Shown: one piece after another, positions 43,902 through 53,521 of the stretch | Layout of the letters: each line of letters starts with the position of its first letter | How positions within the stretch are numbered: position 1 is the stretch's first letter | NCBI GenBank assembly: GCA_902780525.1 | Contig: CACZFL010000011.1 | Location: 1 to 64,000, forward strand | Source of the DNA: an uncultured bacterium | GTDB taxonomy: Bacteria; Cyanobacteriota; Vampirovibrionia; Gastranaerophilales; Gastranaerophilaceae | Length of the DNA: 64,000 bases | Direction: 5' to 3' | Made by a program: the position numbers and the translations under genes | The notes under the pieces: model-generated | What the model was told of the DNA's origin: nothing | The model's input: the letters and a program-made list of their open reading frames with translations, nothing else | The model's database searches: none

Positions 43902-44824
43902 AGGCAAAAGTCGCGGTACTTTGCGGTGGTATGTCATCGGAAAGAGAAGTCTCTTTACGCTCAGGAAAAAATGTTTTAGGTGCCTTGCAAAGACTCAGAT
44001 ATAAGAATGCTGAGCTTGTTGATGTGTCTTCAAACATTATGAATGATCTTAAAGGGTTTGAATATGCATACAATACAATGCACGGTAAATATGGTGAAGA
44101 CGGTTGTATTCAGGGAATCTTAGAAATATTAAAAATTCCTTATACAGGTTGCGGAGTTATGTCCAGTGCAATTTGTATGAATAAAGAATATACAAAACGT
44201 GTCCTTTCAACCTGTAAAGATATTCCTCTTATTAAGTCTGTTTTTGTAAGAAAGGGCGAAGTTGTAAATGATAAAGTCGCAGAAGCGGGTTTAAAATATC
44301 CTGTTATAACAAAGCCGGTATCGGAAGGTTCAAGCTTTGGCATGACTAAAGTTAATAACCCTGAGGAACTGCAAAAAGCTTACGATGAAGCTCTGAGGTT
44401 CAATGACGATGTGTTAATAGAAGAATTCATAGAAGGATTTTTTGTAACAGTCGGCGTTTTGGGAAATCAGGGAAATGAGTTTGCAACAGAGATTCTGGAA
44501 ATAAGAACAAAAACAGAGTGGTACGATTTTGATGCAAAATATACAAAAGGTTTATCTGAGTTTATTGTTCCTGCAACAGGATTAAGCAAAGAAGCTACGG
44601 AAAGAGTAAAAGACATTGCAGTAAAAGCTCATCAGACAGCGGGCTGCAGTGGAGTTTCAAGGGTTGACTTTATGATTAAAGATGACGAACCTTACTTCCT
44701 CGAAATTAACACAAATCCGGGGATGACAGATACAAGTGATTTGCCTGCTCAGGCAAATGTTATGGGTATTGATTACGATCATCTTGTTTTAATGATACTA
44801 AATAGTGTTGGGTTAAATAAATAA
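43880..44824 (+). CDS. ddl: D-alanine-D-alanine ligase
   Basis: Ddl makes the D-Ala-D-Ala dipeptide from the D-Ala supplied by Alr (13.6 kb here). The 314-residue ATP-grasp protein has VAVLCGGMSSEREVSLRSGK, TMHGKYGEDGCIQGILE, PVSEGSSFGMTKV and the C-terminal FLEINTNPGMTDTSDLPAQA. Length is typical. The ATG lies inside the murB 3' end, and the ftsQ ATG overlaps its stop codon. Confidence 0.95.
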   Translation: MEYIVPLEAKVAVLCGGMSSEREVSLRSGKNVLGALQRLRYKNAELVDVSSNIMNDLKGFEYAYNTMHGKYGEDGCIQGILEILKIPYTGCGVMSSAICMNKEYTKRVLSTCKDIPLIKSVFVRKGEVVNDKVAEAGLKYPVITKPVSEGSSFGMTKVNNPEELQKAYDEALRFNDDVLIEEFIEGFFVTVGVLGNQGNEFATEILEIRTKTEWYDFDAKYTKGLSEFIVPATGLSKEATERVKDIAVKAHQTAGCSGVSRVDFMIKDDEPYFLEINTNPGMTDTSDLPAQANVMGIDYDHLVLMILNSVGLNK

Positions 44825-45681
44825 TGCCGGACGAAGAATCTATACAAACATCAAAATATTATATGCAGCATAGGGTTCAGACCCGCAGACTTCACAGACA
44901 AGTCAAAAAATCAAGACGCAGGCTGAACAAACTTCGAGCTCTGTGGAAATTTTTAATGCTTATATTATTGTTAATGCTTTGTTATTTTCTTCTGAAAATG
45001 CCTGAGTGGAGATTGCATGTTAATGCTTTTGACAATCTTAACAGTCCAGTCCTGGAGATTGTTAATAATAAAATAGTCCCGTCGCAGAAGATTCTGTCTG
45101 CTCTCAGGAGAAATCAGGTTTCCACTAGACCGATATATCTGGTAAAAACGGATAACTTAAAAGAAAGTATTAAACAATTAGAACCGGTACAGGATGTATA
45201 TATAAGACGATTTGGTTTCCCTGCAAGGCTTAAAATAATTGTTATTGAAAGAACACCAATAATAACAATATCGCCCGATATAGAAGTTGAGCCTATTGCA
45301 TTTTTCTCTGCTGACGGAAAGTTAATAGGGCGTGATTATATGCCTCTTTCCGAAGAATATAAAACGGTTCGTGTAATTACATACGGTGTTGGTGATGATT
45401 ATAGAAATTGGGATAAAACAAAGGTTTTAAATCTGAAAAAACTGGCTTTGATGATAGAAGATGCTTCGGGCGAACCTGTCGAATATATCGATTATAGAAC
45501 TCCGTCTGATGTTTATGTAAAAATTCCGACTGTAAATATAAGACTTGGAAGTTTTAATTCAGGCGTATATGACAAAATATACAGGCTCAGGACCCTTGTT
45601 CCGCAGGTAAAAATGCTTAATAAAAAGATTAAGTATCTTGACCTGAGATGGGATTCTAACTTTATTAAATTGGATGAGTGA
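44824..45681 (+). CDS. ftsQ: Cell division protein FtsQ-like
   Basis: FtsQ is a bitopic membrane protein that helps recruit later divisome proteins. The 285-residue product has a basic cytoplasmic start (TRRLHRQVKKSRRRLNKL), one membrane helix (about 40-59, LWKFLMLILLLMLCYFLL) and a periplasmic POTRA-like domain (about 85-150, IYLVKTDNLKESIKQLEP then RFGFPARLKIIVIERTP), then the beta domain. Sequence is weakly conserved, but the order murC-murB-ddl-ftsQ is classical. It overlaps ddl by one base. Confidence 0.88.
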   Translation: MPDEESIQTSKYYMQHRVQTRRLHRQVKKSRRRLNKLRALWKFLMLILLLMLCYFLLKMPEWRLHVNAFDNLNSPVLEIVNNKIVPSQKILSALRRNQVSTRPIYLVKTDNLKESIKQLEPVQDVYIRRFGFPARLKIIVIERTPIITISPDIEVEPIAFFSADGKLIGRDYMPLSEEYKTVRVITYGVGDDYRNWDKTKVLNLKKLALMIEDASGEPVEYIDYRTPSDVYVKIPTVNIRLGSFNSGVYDKIYRLRTLVPQVKMLNKKIKYLDLRWDSNFIKLDE

Positions 45682-45683
45682 TT

Positions 45684-46769
45684 ATGCCAAATGCGTGTTA
45701 TATTCATGTTCCTTTTTGTCAGGGTAAATGTAAGTATTGCTCCTTTGTGTCTTTTAATAAGCCGGAATTGATGACGGGGTATGTCTTTTCTCTGTTTAAA
45801 GAAATTAGCGAAAACTACAAAGGTGAACAGCTAAAGACATTGTACTTTGGCGGCGGCACTCCTTCTCTTTTGCCCATAGATTTTTTGTCAAAGCTCGTGA
45901 AGAAATTTAAATTTATTCCTGATGCAGAGATTACAATCGAAGTTAATCCGGATGACTGCTGTCTTGATTATTTAAGAAGCCTTAAAGACCTAGGATTTAA
46001 CAGACTTAGTATAGGTTCTCAGACATTTGATGAAAATCTTTTAAAGATTATAGGCCGCAGGCACAACTCAGAGCAAATTATAAAAACGGTAGAATATGCA
46101 AAGCTTTCAGGGTTTAAAAATATCAGTCTGGATTTGATTTACGGATTGCCGGAACAAACAGTTGACGGATTAAAAAAAGATTTAGGAAAGTTTATTGAGC
46201 TTGATATTCAGCATATTTCAACATACGGACTAAAGATAGAGGGCGGCTCGTATTGGGGAAGTCATACACCTGATAATATTCCTGATGAAGATAATCAGGC
46301 AGATATGTACGAAGTAATAAATGAAATTTTAACCAAAGCAGGTTTTGAGAGATATGAAGTCAGCAACTTTGCTAAAAATGGTTTTGAATCAAGGCACAAT
46401 CTGACATACTGGAATAATGACGAGTATTACGGGTTCGGTGTGTCTGCCCACGGTTATGTTGACGGAATAAGGTATTCTAATTACTGTACATTAGAAGAAT
46501 ATATGGATAATCCTTTAAAACACGAATACGGACGAATACTGAATAAAAAAGAAAAACTCGAAGAAGAGATATTTTTAGGATTCAGAAAAACCGATGGGGT
46601 AAATGTAAAAAAGATTATGGACAAATTCGGTGTTGATTTTAGTCAAAGGTATAAAGATATTCTTGAAAAATATTCTGATTATATAATAAAAACCCCTCTG
46701 GGGTATGCCTTTAATATAAAAGGCACAATGCTAAGTAATGAAATTTTACCTGAGTTTTTGGATGATTAA
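45684..46769 (+). CDS. hemW: HemW-like radical SAM heme chaperone
   Basis: HemW is related to the oxygen-independent coproporphyrinogen oxidase HemN but acts as a heme chaperone. The 361-residue protein has YIHVPFCQGKCKYCSFVSF, where the radical SAM CxxxCxxC is followed by a Ser-Phe rather than HemN's further Cys. It also has YFGGGTPSLL, EVNPDDC, LSIGSQTFDENLLKIIGRRH and LDLIYGLPEQ. The ATG at 45684 is chosen; an in-frame GTG 6 bp upstream is possible. The 3' end overlaps the convergent epimerase gene by 4 bp. Confidence 0.88.
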   Translation: MPNACYIHVPFCQGKCKYCSFVSFNKPELMTGYVFSLFKEISENYKGEQLKTLYFGGGTPSLLPIDFLSKLVKKFKFIPDAEITIEVNPDDCCLDYLRSLKDLGFNRLSIGSQTFDENLLKIIGRRHNSEQIIKTVEYAKLSGFKNISLDLIYGLPEQTVDGLKKDLGKFIELDIQHISTYGLKIEGGSYWGSHTPDNIPDEDNQADMYEVINEILTKAGFERYEVSNFAKNGFESRHNLTYWNNDEYYGFGVSAHGYVDGIRYSNYCTLEEYMDNPLKHEYGRILNKKEKLEEEIFLGFRKTDGVNVKKIMDKFGVDFSQRYKDILEKYSDYIIKTPLGYAFNIKGTMLSNEILPEFLDD

Positions 46770-47725
46770 ACTTTTACTTCAGTTTTTTCTTCAAGCGTTT
46801 TTATTGCATCTTCCATCTTTTTACCTGAAAAATCAAGATTCGAGCTTACATGGTGAACGGCATAGAATGTCGGGTCAAAAATAGGGTCTCTAAGCCCAAG
46901 TAAATTAGATAATATTGTAGAAATTGCCCCTAACAATTTACCGACCCACAGGGGTAAATACAGGTTTTTAAATGACTTATCAGGAAAATTCTTTGTTGCA
47001 ATACTTCTGTAATATTCATCAATCGTTGTCTTTTCAGGGTCTATAATTGTAATTGCTTCATTATCAAATTTATCGGTTTGACTTACTGCAACAATGGTCT
47101 TGGCAACATTTTTTACATTTGCCAAAGGCCAACGGCATTTGCCCTTCCATTTTCCGAAGTGAACGATAAATGGTGATATTTCCAAAAAATCTATTACACG
47201 TTTTTCTAAAGTTAAATCCCCTTCACCCCAAACTGCGGCAGGACGTATAATGACATACTTTGAACAGTTTGCTCTCAGCCACTTTTCAGACATAATTTTG
47301 TATCTCGGGTAAGGATTCTTCGGGTACTCAATAAGTGGAGTATTTTCATCAGCAGGAATTCCGTTTACCCCAAAATCTTTTATCCCATATACATCAGATG
47401 ATGAAACATATACAAACTTTTCTCTCGGTAGGTTAGCAAGATTTGTAACAGATTCATAATTCAGTTTTCGGAACGTTTTATCTGAGCCTATATCTTTAGC
47501 AAGCCCTGCAACGTGGACAATTACATCAACTTTACCTTCAAACTGCGCTACAAATTCTTTATTGGTTACATCCCCTTTTATAATTTCAACATTATTGAGA
47601 TTATATATTTCATTAGGAATTCTGTTATGAACAAGTGCAAGGATTCTCCAGCCGTATTCAGAATACATTTTTACGACATTTAATCCTATAAATCCTCCTG
47701 CACCTGTTACTAAAACTGTTTTCAT
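46766..47725 (-). CDS. NAD-dependent sugar epimerase/dehydratase family protein
   Basis: This 319-residue extended short-chain dehydrogenase has the Rossmann motif VLVTGAGGFIGLNVVKMY, the catalytic Ser in FVYVSSSDVYG, and a YxxxK in YPRYKIMSEKWL. The ATG at 47725 gives a standard start and has AAAGGG upstream, while earlier in-frame Met codons do not. Nucleotide-sugar or lipid substrates are both possible for this family. It lies 76 bp downstream of an oxoamine synthase gene on the same strand, which would allow a sphingolipid-like ketone reductase role, but the active site alone cannot tell. Confidence 0.82.
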   Translation of the reverse strand: MKTVLVTGAGGFIGLNVVKMYSEYGWRILALVHNRIPNEIYNLNNVEIIKGDVTNKEFVAQFEGKVDVIVHVAGLAKDIGSDKTFRKLNYESVTNLANLPREKFVYVSSSDVYGIKDFGVNGIPADENTPLIEYPKNPYPRYKIMSEKWLRANCSKYVIIRPAAVWGEGDLTLEKRVIDFLEISPFIVHFGKWKGKCRWPLANVKNVAKTIVAVSQTDKFDNEAITIIDPEKTTIDEYYRSIATKNFPDKSFKNLYLPLWVGKLLGAISTILSNLLGLRDPIFDPTFYAVHHVSSNLDFSGKKMEDAIKTLEEKTEVKV

Positions 47726-47801
47726 AATTTCACCCTTTAAAAAATACATTCCTTTCATAGAGGAATGTATTTTAAATTATTATTTAATATTTACCTCTAT
47801 C

Positions 47802-49049
47802 CTATTTTATGATGCCGTATTCCTTACCGATTTCAGTCAAAATTTCAACAGCTTTGTCAATTTGTTCAAATGTTAAATTCTTCATTGTACAGAGTCTTAA
47901 ACGACATTCTTTTCTTCTTACTGCCGGATAAGTAACGATGTTTACGTAAACGCCTCTTTTTCTGAGTTCCTCGTACATTTTAAACAGTATAGGCTCATTG
48001 TAAATCATAACAGGAACAATAGCTGACTGAGAATGACCGATGTCAAAACCTGCGTCAACAAGTTTTTGTTTCAGATAATTAGTCTTTTCCCAAAGTTCTT
48101 TTCTTCCTGCTGTATCAGTTTCAAGAAGCTTGTAAACCTCGTTTAAGCCGCCTGCGACAGAAGCCGGCATGGCTGTTGAGAAGAAGTAACTTCTTGCGTA
48201 TAATCTCAAATATTGAACAACTTTTCTTGAAGCTGCACAGTACCCTCCAAGACCGCCCTGACCCTTTGACAACATGCTTACGTGTAAATCAATTTTATCC
48301 ATAACACCATAGTGTTCAGCAGTACCACGGCCAGTCGGACCAACGATACCAACGCCGTGAGCATCATCTACCATTATTCTGCAGTGGTATTTTTCGGCAA
48401 GTTCAACTATTTTATCTAAGTATGCCATATCACCGTCCATAGAGAACACACCGTCAGTAATGATTAATCTTCCGGTTTTTTCTTCCGGTAATCTTGATAA
48501 TATTCTTTCAAGACCTTTCATATCTCTGTGCGGGAAAACTTTAATCTCTGCTCCAGACAGGATGTTACCGTCAAAGATTGATGCGTGGTTTGCGGCATCG
48601 TTAATAATAACATCATTTTTACCGCAAAGCGCTGATACAATACCAATATTTGCTCCATAGCCGGATGGGAATACGATACAGTCTTCCGTTCCGTGGAACT
48701 TAGCAATTCTTGCTTCAAGTTCTTTGTGAATTTCAGTAATACCTGCGTAGTTAGAAACAGCCCCCATACCGTATCCGAACTTTTCAAGGGCTTCACGTGC
48801 ACCCTGCATAACCTGTGGATGTGTAGATAAGTTAAGATAAGAATTTGAACCTAACATGATTACGTCGTGAACAGAACCGTCTTTTTCTTTTATTTTTGAA
48901 TCAGGCTGAACCTTGTTCATTGTAACCATGCCTAAGCCTTCATTTCCAGTCATAATGCCACTTTGCAGAACTTCATCCACTCTGTCGCATTTTCCGAGTA
49001 TATCTTCGCCTTCAAGTGTATCAATAAAATTTTCAAATTTGATATTCAT
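47802..49049 (-). CDS. Alpha-oxoamine synthase (KBL/SPT-like)
   Basis: This 415-residue PLP enzyme is of the same superfamily as BioF but with a longer N-terminus. Motifs are MLGSNSYLNLSTHPQVMQGA, VFPSGYGANIGIVSALCG, TDGVFSMDGDMAYLDKI, VDDAHGVGIVGPTGRG and the PLP lysine in VSMLSKGQGGLGGY. Members include serine palmitoyltransferase and glycine C-acetyltransferase. The former is suggested by the longer N-terminus and the downstream reductase-like gene, so this bacterium may make sphingolipids, but that is a guess. The ATG at 49049 is preferred; an upstream in-frame TTG is weaker. Confidence 0.85.
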   Translation of the reverse strand: MNIKFENFIDTLEGEDILGKCDRVDEVLQSGIMTGNEGLGMVTMNKVQPDSKIKEKDGSVHDVIMLGSNSYLNLSTHPQVMQGAREALEKFGYGMGAVSNYAGITEIHKELEARIAKFHGTEDCIVFPSGYGANIGIVSALCGKNDVIINDAANHASIFDGNILSGAEIKVFPHRDMKGLERILSRLPEEKTGRLIITDGVFSMDGDMAYLDKIVELAEKYHCRIMVDDAHGVGIVGPTGRGTAEHYGVMDKIDLHVSMLSKGQGGLGGYCAASRKVVQYLRLYARSYFFSTAMPASVAGGLNEVYKLLETDTAGRKELWEKTNYLKQKLVDAGFDIGHSQSAIVPVMIYNEPILFKMYEELRKRGVYVNIVTYPAVRRKECRLRLCTMKNLTFEQIDKAVEILTEIGKEYGIIK

Positions 49050-49187
49050 TGATTCATTCTCTTTTAAATCAAACACTATCCCATCCTCTCCATGTATAAT
49101 AATCTTTGCAATTTGCCTATTCGCCAATAAATATTCTAATACAACGGAAAAAAAATGTACTGATTTCGGACTAAAATTTTACGAATT

Positions 49188-49721
49188 TTAACAATTGTCT
49201 GATTTCGGAACAAAATTTGATAAAAATGTGATTTTACTGCTGCCGTATGTTTTTTCTTTTAAAACTTCAAATCCCGAAAAATCGATATTTTCAAAATGCT
49301 CAACGACAATTATGTTCCCTTTTGTAAGCCCTAATATTTTATCATACAGATTGCTTTTGTATGGCGGGTCAATATATATTACATCAAATTTTTCTTCTGA
49401 TTTTTCCAAAATTTTTATGCTGTCACCAATTATTAAATCGGGTTTCAGGTTAAGCGTACCGTAATTTTTTTTAATTATTTCTGCTGATTTTTTGTTAAGT
49501 TCAATAACTTTTACGGAAGAAAAACCTCTTGAAAGAGCTTCTAATCCCATAATTCCCGAACCGCCAAATACATCAAGAAATGTTTTTCCTTCAAAATCAC
49601 CAAGAATAGAATACAGGGAATTAAATATCCCCATTCTTGTTTTGGATAAAGTAGGGCGTGTAATTTTTTCGTCAGGAGCCGTAATTTTTCTCCCTTTATA
49701 TATCCCTGCCGTAATAATCAT
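49188..49721 (-). CDS. rsmD: 16S rRNA (guanine966-N2)-methyltransferase
   Basis: RsmD methylates G966 of 16S rRNA in the 30S subunit. The 177-residue protein has the start ITAGIYKGRKITAP, RPTLSKTRMGIFNSL, the SAM motif LDVFGGSGIMGLEALSRG and the catalytic motif IYIDPPYKSNLY. Length matches. Its ATG overlaps the bioD stop codon, and it has no Shine-Dalgarno of its own, so it probably depends on translation of bioD. Confidence 0.94.
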   Translation of the reverse strand: MIITAGIYKGRKITAPDEKITRPTLSKTRMGIFNSLYSILGDFEGKTFLDVFGGSGIMGLEALSRGFSSVKVIELNKKSAEIIKKNYGTLNLKPDLIIGDSIKILEKSEEKFDVIYIDPPYKSNLYDKILGLTKGNIIVVEHFENIDFSGFEVLKEKTYGSSKITFLSNFVPKSDNC

Positions 49722-50437
49722 CAGTTCATATCCAGTTTTTCGATTTTTACATTAAAAATACTTTCTATATCAACTCCGTTAAGAATGGCTGATATTAAAT
49801 CCTCCGGTGATAAATCCCGCGAAAGATGAGGAATTAAACCAAGAATTTTTACATTTGTAAACTCTTCTATTATCCTTGTTAAAGAGTTCAGGAGTTCTTT
49901 CGGGCAGTCTTGAGTAATGTTGTTTATAACAACACCTCTGACTTCAATACCTTTTTCCAGAGCTGCAGCAATGGTCATTAATGTATTATTGACGGCATTT
50001 CTGTCCGGTTCCGTAACGATTAACAGAGGAATATTGATTTTTCTCAGCATATCTGCAACCAGCAAATTCGGTGCGATAGGACTCAATATACCGCTGTCCC
50101 CGTCAAGAATTGTGCAGTCTGATACTGAGGTTATTCTTTTGTATTCATTGTTAATATAATCAATATCAATTGTTTCACTATCGCTCTCTGCAGCAATTAC
50201 AGGTTCTAAATCCGATTTATACAGATACGAAAAATGCGAGTTTATATAGGGATCAATTGTTTTTATAAAAGTCAGGTCAGGTGATTGTACAAAGCCGTTT
50301 ATTTCTTTTCCGGCTGTCTGGATTGGTTTGTAAACACTTGTAGAATACCCCAAAGACTGCATTGTAGCTGCAATCCCCGCGGTTAAAAAAGTTTTTCCCT
50401 GCCTTTTTTGTGATGATGTGATATAGACATTTAACAT
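49721..50437 (-). CDS. bioD: Dethiobiotin synthetase, probably leaderless
   Basis: BioD closes the ureido ring of dethiobiotin with CO2 and ATP. The 238-residue protein has the P-loop VYITSSQKRQGKTFLTAGIA, KPIQTAG, a DGDSGILSPI segment in place of EGAGG, and VVINNITQDCP. Length is typical. No Shine-Dalgarno is seen; TGCTAAAAT lies exactly 6 nt before the ATG. It shares an intergenic region with dnaG (divergent) and is coupled to rsmD. Confidence 0.9.
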   Translation of the reverse strand: MLNVYITSSQKRQGKTFLTAGIAATMQSLGYSTSVYKPIQTAGKEINGFVQSPDLTFIKTIDPYINSHFSYLYKSDLEPVIAAESDSETIDIDYINNEYKRITSVSDCTILDGDSGILSPIAPNLLVADMLRKINIPLLIVTEPDRNAVNNTLMTIAAALEKGIEVRGVVINNITQDCPKELLNSLTRIIEEFTNVKILGLIPHLSRDLSPEDLISAILNGVDIESIFNVKIEKLDMN

Positions 50438-50443
50438 AAAAAA

Positions 50444-50452
50444 ATTTTAGCA
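50444..50452 (-). promoter_or_regulatory. Extended -10 box 6 nt before bioD ATG
   Basis: On the minus strand TGCTAAAAT, then TTTTTT, then ATG at 50437. It is part of the same leaderless pattern as recF. Confidence 0.6.
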
Positions 50453-50481
50453 TGAATAAGATAAAAAATTATATTTCGTTG

Positions 50482-50487
50482 TAATAT
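50482..50487 (+). promoter_or_regulatory. -10 box 6 nt before dnaG ATG
   Basis: TAATAT (50482-50487), then ATTAAT, then ATG at 50494. No Shine-Dalgarno is visible. The TG of an extended -10 is missing here, so this case is weaker than the other three. Confidence 0.5.
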
Positions 50488-50493
50488 ATTAAT

Positions 50494-52380
50494 ATGGTTC
50501 AGGTAAGTTCATTTGAAGAATTAATATCACTAATCAAAGACCGGCTGGATATTGTTGACGTTGTATCTCAGTTTGTTCCGCTTAAAAAGAGCGGTGCGAA
50601 TTACTGGGGACTTTGTCCTTTCCACAATGATAAGAAGCCTTCAATGTCTGTAAGTCCTTCTAAAGGAATATATAAATGTTTTTCTTGCGGAGCAGGCGGT
50701 GATGCACTTAACTTCCTGGTAAAGATTCAAAACAGAGAGTACAAAGATGTGATATTTGAACTTGCCGAAAAGTACGGACTTGAACTTCCCAAAAAGTTTG
50801 GGGTAAATAATGAAAATAAAAATATAAGAAAAGATATGCTTTCAGCTTGCAAGAAAGCAGCAGATTTCTACCATGAATATCTTTTTGCCGCAAAAGTTGA
50901 CGCAAAAATAGGCATGGAGCTTCTTAAAAAACGCGATATTACGGAAGATATTATAAATACCTATAATCTGGGCTTTGCACCTGATAAATTTGATACGCTC
51001 TATAAAACACTAAAGAATGATTTTTCTGATGACATTCTTGAAAAATCGGGTTTAATAATAAAATCAAGTAAGGGAACATATATAGACCGGTTCAGAAACA
51101 GGGTTATTATTCCTATAAGAAATGAAAACGGCGAGACTGTTGCCTTCGGCGCAAGAGCTGTTAAGGATGGAGAATCGGCAAAATATCTTAACTCTTCTGA
51201 GTCTCTTATTTATAATAAAAGCCGAATCCTGTTTGGTATGGATACTGCACATGAGGCGATAAAAGAACAAGACGGCGTGATTATTATGGAAGGGTATTTT
51301 GATGTAATATCCGCTCAGGCGCATGGCGTAAAAAATGCGGTAGGTTCGTGCGGAACAGCTTTAACCCCTGAACATGTCAAACTCATATCCAGATATACAA
51401 AATCAAGAAGAATCTATCTTTCTTTTGATACGGATAAAGCAGGGGTAAATGCTACAAAAAGGGGAAGTGAGGTTATTAAAGAAACTCTTTCAGCAATAGG
51501 TAATGTAAAACAGTTTGATGAAAGTCATATTTCTTCAGTATCGGATGATAAGTACGCATGCGAGATACGTGTTGTGTCTCAGCCTCAGGGGAAAGACCCG
51601 GATGAGTTCATTAGAACCATGGGAGGTGAAGCATATCTTGAATACGCAAAGAATGCACCTTTACTTATAGATTTTCTTCTTAACAATGTACTGAAAACCA
51701 GAAATAGTGCTAAAACCCCGCAGGAAAAGGCCGAGCTTGTTTCCCAGGTTATTGATATTCTCAAGGATGTAAACAACAAAATTATTCAGACAGAATACGT
51801 AAAAATGGTATCAGCTTTGATTAATGTTGATGAAAAAGCTTTAATGAAGGAACTGTCAAAAGCCAGTGTAAATGATGATTACAGGTTTAAAGTTAATGAT
51901 AGTGAGCGAAATGTAACAAAATCTTCACAATTAGAGTTGAAAGCGCAAAAAAATTTATTGAGCGTTTTTCTATCTACTGACAGTCCGCTGAGTTATATGC
52001 GACTCAACGAATTGTTACCGGAAAATATCATTCGAGATGAAAAGTTAATAATTGTAAAAAATACAATTGACAAAATGTCGTGTACAGTAAATAATGTTAG
52101 GGAATTGACAAAAGAGTTGTATACACAATTCATTGAGGATGAAAGCCTGACGCAGATTCTAACGGATTTGATAGGGTATTCCGAAGCCTTTAACGGTTTG
52201 GATGCAAACGAATTTGAACGGGCTGTAAAGGAAAATATTTCAAGACTTAACCGCTTATATCAGGAAAAAGAAAATAATAAACTTAGAGATAAATATAAAC
52301 AAGTTAATGATGACGAAATAGAGTCCCTTAAGATGCAAATGCAGCTCAAAGAAAAATTAAAATTAAGGACTGGAGATTAA
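50494..52380 (+). CDS. dnaG: DNA primase
   Basis: DnaG makes RNA primers at the replication fork. The 628-residue protein has the N-terminal CHC2 zinc finger (CPFHNDKKPSMSVSP, then CFSCGAGGDALNFL), the Toprim domain (IIMEGYFDVISAQAHGV and LSFDTDKAGVNATKRG) and a C-terminal DnaB-binding helical region. Length is typical. It appears leaderless and is followed 3 bp later by rpoD, the usual macromolecular-synthesis operon order without rpsU. Confidence 0.95.
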   Translation: MVQVSSFEELISLIKDRLDIVDVVSQFVPLKKSGANYWGLCPFHNDKKPSMSVSPSKGIYKCFSCGAGGDALNFLVKIQNREYKDVIFELAEKYGLELPKKFGVNNENKNIRKDMLSACKKAADFYHEYLFAAKVDAKIGMELLKKRDITEDIINTYNLGFAPDKFDTLYKTLKNDFSDDILEKSGLIIKSSKGTYIDRFRNRVIIPIRNENGETVAFGARAVKDGESAKYLNSSESLIYNKSRILFGMDTAHEAIKEQDGVIIMEGYFDVISAQAHGVKNAVGSCGTALTPEHVKLISRYTKSRRIYLSFDTDKAGVNATKRGSEVIKETLSAIGNVKQFDESHISSVSDDKYACEIRVVSQPQGKDPDEFIRTMGGEAYLEYAKNAPLLIDFLLNNVLKTRNSAKTPQEKAELVSQVIDILKDVNNKIIQTEYVKMVSALINVDEKALMKELSKASVNDDYRFKVNDSERNVTKSSQLELKAQKNLLSVFLSTDSPLSYMRLNELLPENIIRDEKLIIVKNTIDKMSCTVNNVRELTKELYTQFIEDESLTQILTDLIGYSEAFNGLDANEFERAVKENISRLNRLYQEKENNKLRDKYKQVNDDEIESLKMQMQLKEKLKLRTGD

Positions 52381-52383
52381 CTA

Positions 52384-53481
52384 ATGACCCAAAGAAAAAA
52401 TTCACATTCATCAGTAATCAGTATTGAAGATGAAAATCTTGATATGCTTGATTTTGATTCAGAAAAAGATGTTGACGAGGACACAGAAGACTACATCGAA
52501 ACTGACTTGGGAACGGATAATATTGAGGATATTATCAGCACATCAAAATTGAGCGGAGTAAAAGGTGATGATTTTTACATGATGGATTCTGATATTACAA
52601 GAGAATCCGTTAACGAAAATGAACAACAAAAAACAGGTGTTGTAGAAGATCCTGTAAGACTTTACCTCAGAGAAATCGGCAGAATTAAATTACTTTCTAC
52701 CGCTGAAGAAATTGAACTTGCAAAAAAAATTGTTGAAGGAGAATCAAAAGCTGCAGCAATTGCAAAAAGAAAATTAGTACAGGCAAACTTAAGATTAGTT
52801 GTAAGTATTGCTAAAAAATATGTTGGCAGAGGCATGTTATTCTTAGACCTTATTCAGGAAGGTAACCTCGGTTTAATTCGTGCTGCTGAAAAGTTCGACC
52901 ATGAAAGAGGTTTTAAGTTCTCAACTTATGCAACATGGTGGATTAGACAGGCTATTACAAGAGCTATTGCTGATCAGGCAAGAACAATTCGTATTCCTGT
53001 TCACATGGTTGAAACAATTAACAAGCTTAAAAAAGTTACAAGACGTTTGTCTCAGGAACTTTCCAGAAGACCAAACGAAGAAGAACTTGCTGTTGAAATG
53101 GGAGTATCAATTCCAAAATTAAGAGAAATTGTTAAAATTGCTCAGGAACCTTTATCCTTAGAAACACCAATCGGTAAAGAAGAAGATTCAAGACTGGGTG
53201 ATTTTATAGAAGATAAAGAAGCTGACGCACCGATCAAGACAGTTGCTTCCGAACTTTTAAGAGAAGACCTGGCAGAAGTTCTCTGCACACTTTCTCCACG
53301 TGAGAGAGATGTATTAAGATTACGTTTCGGTATGGATGACGGACGCCAGAGAACACTTGAAGAAGTAGGTCAGTTGTTTGGTGTAACGCGTGAACGTATC
53401 AGACAAATAGAAGCTAAGGCTCTCAGAAAACTCAGACATCCAAACAGAAGCAAACGTTTAAGAGAATATGTAGAATCATAA
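52384..53481 (+). CDS. rpoD: Primary RNA polymerase sigma factor
   Basis: This is the housekeeping sigma factor. The 365-residue protein has an acidic start, region 1.2 ([20 protein letters not shown]), region 2 ([20 protein letters not shown] then [16 protein letters not shown]), region 3, and region 4 ([20 protein letters not shown], then [20 protein letters not shown]). Region 1.1 is short, as in many Firmicutes and cyanobacteria. It lies 3 bp after dnaG and is followed by a strong terminator. Confidence 0.96.
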   Translation: MTQRKNSHSSVISIEDENLDMLDFDSEKDVDEDTEDYIETDLGTDNIEDIISTSKLSGVKGDDFYMMDSDITRESVNENEQQKTGVVEDPVRLYLREIGRIKLLSTAEEIELAKKIVEGESKAAAIAKRKLVQANLRLVVSIAKKYVGRGMLFLDLIQEGNLGLIRAAEKFDHERGFKFSTYATWWIRQAITRAIADQARTIRIPVHMVETINKLKKVTRRLSQELSRRPNEEELAVEMGVSIPKLREIVKIAQEPLSLETPIGKEEDSRLGDFIEDKEADAPIKTVASELLREDLAEVLCTLSPRERDVLRLRFGMDDGRQRTLEEVGQLFGVTRERIRQIEAKALRKLRHPNRSKRLREYVES

Positions 53482-53483
53482 GT

Positions 53484-53521
53484 AAAAAAACGGACTTAAT
53501 AAAAAGTCCGTTTTTTTTATT
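53484..53521. terminator. rpoD terminator
   Basis: AAAAAAACGGACTT (from 53484) pairs with AAGTCCGTTTTTTT (to 53518). It overlaps the 3' end of the convergent orphan gene and probably works in both directions. The core stem is the same as in the lysS terminator. Confidence 0.9.

Noticed and set aside
49050..49127. Longer N-terminus of the oxoamine synthase from a TTG
   Set aside because: The extension is not family-like and the TTG has no ribosome site.
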